DNA of 7,549 bases, taken from the NCBI GenBank assembly GCA_028824575.1, contig JAPPDN010000340.1:1-7549 (forward strand), in the 5' to 3' direction. A program made the translations under genes and the position numbers. The notes beneath the pieces were generated by a model. It did not search any database and was not told the DNA's origin. It was given only the letters and a program-made list of their open reading frames with translations. Below are positions 6,431 to 7,549 of this stretch, one piece after another (position 1 is the stretch's first letter; each line of letters opens with the position of its first letter). This stretch comes from Candidatus Poribacteria bacterium. GTDB taxonomy: Bacteria; Poribacteria; WGA-4E; WGA-3G.

Positions 6431-6455
6431 GTAGCACCCACAGGAACTTTGCTAC
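6431..6455. repeat. Small hairpin between the heptamer arrays
   Basis: GTAGCA (6431-6436) pairs with TGCTAC (6450-6455) around a 13-base loop. It sits near the centre of the gap between trpD and the upstream membrane-protein gene, flanked by the two heptamer arrays. There is no T-run next to it on either strand to make it a standard terminator. Confidence 0.4.
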
Positions 6456-6463
6456 CACAACAA

Positions 6464-6498
6464 AGTAACTGAAAACCGATAACTGAAAACTGAAAACT
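6464..6498 (+). repeat. Heptamer array, right copy (plus orientation)
   Basis: Five head-to-tail units of seven bases: AGTAACT, GAAAACC, GATAACT, GAAAACT, GAAAACT; consensus GAWAACT. It ends one base before the stop codon of the membrane-protein gene at 6500-6502. Confidence 0.6.
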
Positions 6499-6499
6499 A

Positions 6500-7549
6500 T
6501 TAAAATAAAAACCGGTACATCGGTTGGTTCGTCGTAACCCCTATGATGCTCCATACACTGCCCACGATAAATTCGCCTAAGATCAGACCGAGAAAGAACG
6601 GGATAAGTTTTCGGTGTGCGCTCACACCACCGTGCCGAAGAATAATCCATTTGATGACGGAACTCACCAAGATCGAGAACCAAAACACGTTCATCGACCA
6701 GCTGCTGGAGATTGCAAATCCAGCAGGGTGAAAGGGCCACCAAAAGAGTCGCATCCGCATTACCATCAAGAAACCAGTGATGAGGAAGCCGACACACATT
6801 GCGACAATCGCTGGCACATCTGGTGCTCTCGGCGAGGTTAACCAACTTTGGAGCCGGTTGAAAGGTCGCCCCGCGAACCAATCACGCGCGCCTTCAATGT
6901 AAGAGATATGATAGAACGCCCAGAATGAAGCAAATGTCCCGATAACAATCGCAATGCACATCGCTATTAATAATCGTCTATTAGAAATTCCGGTACGTTC
7001 CGCTAATTTGAATCCCTCCAAAATGTGTGGCATCGGGTGCCCGCGGTAGGCACGATTGAAAAAAAAGAGATATGCCATTATCGTCAAATTGTGTGGACCG
7101 AGCAGTCGCGTCCCAAAGATACGGGGCATCATCTCATCAGGACCAATAAAGTGCAGGTCGTGTACCGGCGAACCGAGTTCCGCACGCATTCGGGTTACCG
7201 CAGTAGAAATCGCATAATAGATGCCAAAAAACACGAGGATCGCCCAGACAGACATACCCGCTGTTTTACAGAACCCGACGATAAAGATAAGACTTGCGAT
7301 AAGCCCTAACACCGTGACTCGATAAGACATCGGTTCATCTGAATCGTCAACACGCGGGTCGTTTCTAAATAACTTACGTCCAACTTGTGCAAGATGCTTT
7401 CGCGTCGCTACAATAGCAATAACAAACAAGCCGAGATAGGCACCGAAAGATTGCTCATCCGTGAAAGGGAAATTCGGCATGCCCCGCACGCCTAAGGCAT
7501 CTCCAAAGACGCTCTCTACCATCCAAAAAAGATAGAAAAACCAGCATGA
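6500..7549 (-). CDS. Polytopic membrane protein, DUF6784/DUF6785-like (5' end outside window)
   Basis: This is the C-terminal part of a large integral membrane protein. The frame stays open past the first ATG (7522-7520) to the window edge: the nine codons before it read SCWFFYLFW, a plausible membrane segment, so the gene is partial and not a 340-residue protein. Numbering from that ATG, hydrophobic segments lie near 28-40, 69-85, 89-107, 146-156, 183-203, 235-257, 268-295 and 305-329, so about seven or eight membrane spans. Notable motifs are GSPVHDLHFIGPDEM (117-131) and WWPFHPAGFA (261-270), with HPAG and LGLILGE (311-317) near the C terminus. These match my recollection of the DUF6784/DUF6785 proteins of Planctomycetes, Poribacteria and relatives, usually 600-700 residues. 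Function is unknown; a transporter-like role is a guess. It lies upstream of trpD on the same strand, but the 251-base repeat-rich gap argues against a tight operon. Confidence 0.75.
   Translation of the reverse strand, partial: SCWFFYLFWMVESVFGDALGVRGMPNFPFTDEQSFGAYLGLFVIAIVATRKHLAQVGRKLFRNDPRVDDSDEPMSYRVTVLGLIASLIFIVGFCKTAGMSVWAILVFFGIYYAISTAVTRMRAELGSPVHDLHFIGPDEMMPRIFGTRLLGPHNLTIMAYLFFFNRAYRGHPMPHILEGFKLAERTGISNRRLLIAMCIAIVIGTFASFWAFYHISYIEGARDWFAGRPFNRLQSWLTSPRAPDVPAIVAMCVGFLITGFLMVMRMRLFWWPFHPAGFAISSSWSMNVFWFSILVSSVIKWIILRHGGVSAHRKLIPFFLGLILGEFIVGSVWSIIGVTTNQPMYRFLF

Noticed and set aside
6249..6499. Trp attenuator, leader peptide or T-box upstream of trpD
   Set aside because: No short frame with adjacent Trp codons, no T-box-like conserved block and no hairpin followed by a T-run are visible on the minus strand.
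6420..6881. Minus-strand frame of 153 codons overlapping the end of the membrane protein
   Set aside because: It overlaps the membrane-protein frame, which has coherent membrane spans and motifs, and it has none of its own.

Overview
The window (7549 bases, moderate GC, dense bacterial coding) holds six protein genes in two convergent blocks. Gene content and style (a very large TPR solenoid protein, a DUF6784/DUF6785-like membrane protein, and short dispersed palindromes and MITE-like repeats between genes) resemble uncultivated Poribacteria or the Planctomycetes neighbourhood. That placement rests on recall of protein style, not on a search. There are no rRNA or tRNA genes, CRISPR arrays, transposase genes or phage genes.

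Plus-strand block (71-4287): an exported protein of about 1000 residues made of some 23 TPR units; then, 5 bases after its stop, a biotin--protein ligase with only the catalytic domain, whose C-terminal domain is missing and whose last codons form a perfect 10-bp hairpin; then, 9 bases further, a DUF523/TudS-like iron-sulfur protein. The last two genes lack a visible Shine-Dalgarno and probably depend on translational coupling.

Convergent junction (4288-4436): almost all of this gap is one MITE-like element with imperfect 12-bp terminal inverted repeats, nested internal hairpins and a flanking GTAGTT direct repeat. The left copy of that repeat contains the stop codon of the DUF523 gene.

Minus-strand block (7549-4437, read right to left): the C-terminal half of a polytopic membrane protein that runs off the window edge; a repeat-rich 251-base gap; then trpD and trpC 6 bases apart. 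Together TrpD and TrpC convert anthranilate to indole-3-glycerol phosphate; trpE, trpG, trpF and trpBA are not here. TrpD departs from its family's consensus in the PRPP loop (STGGT for GTGGD). The gap upstream of trpD carries a REP-like palindrome, two heptamer arrays in opposite orientation and a small hairpin between them.

I see no convincing new multi-gene system. The most useful leads are the truncated biotin ligase ending in a hairpin, the MITE-like element with a predictable empty site, the unusual TrpD active-site loop and the inverted heptamer arrays.
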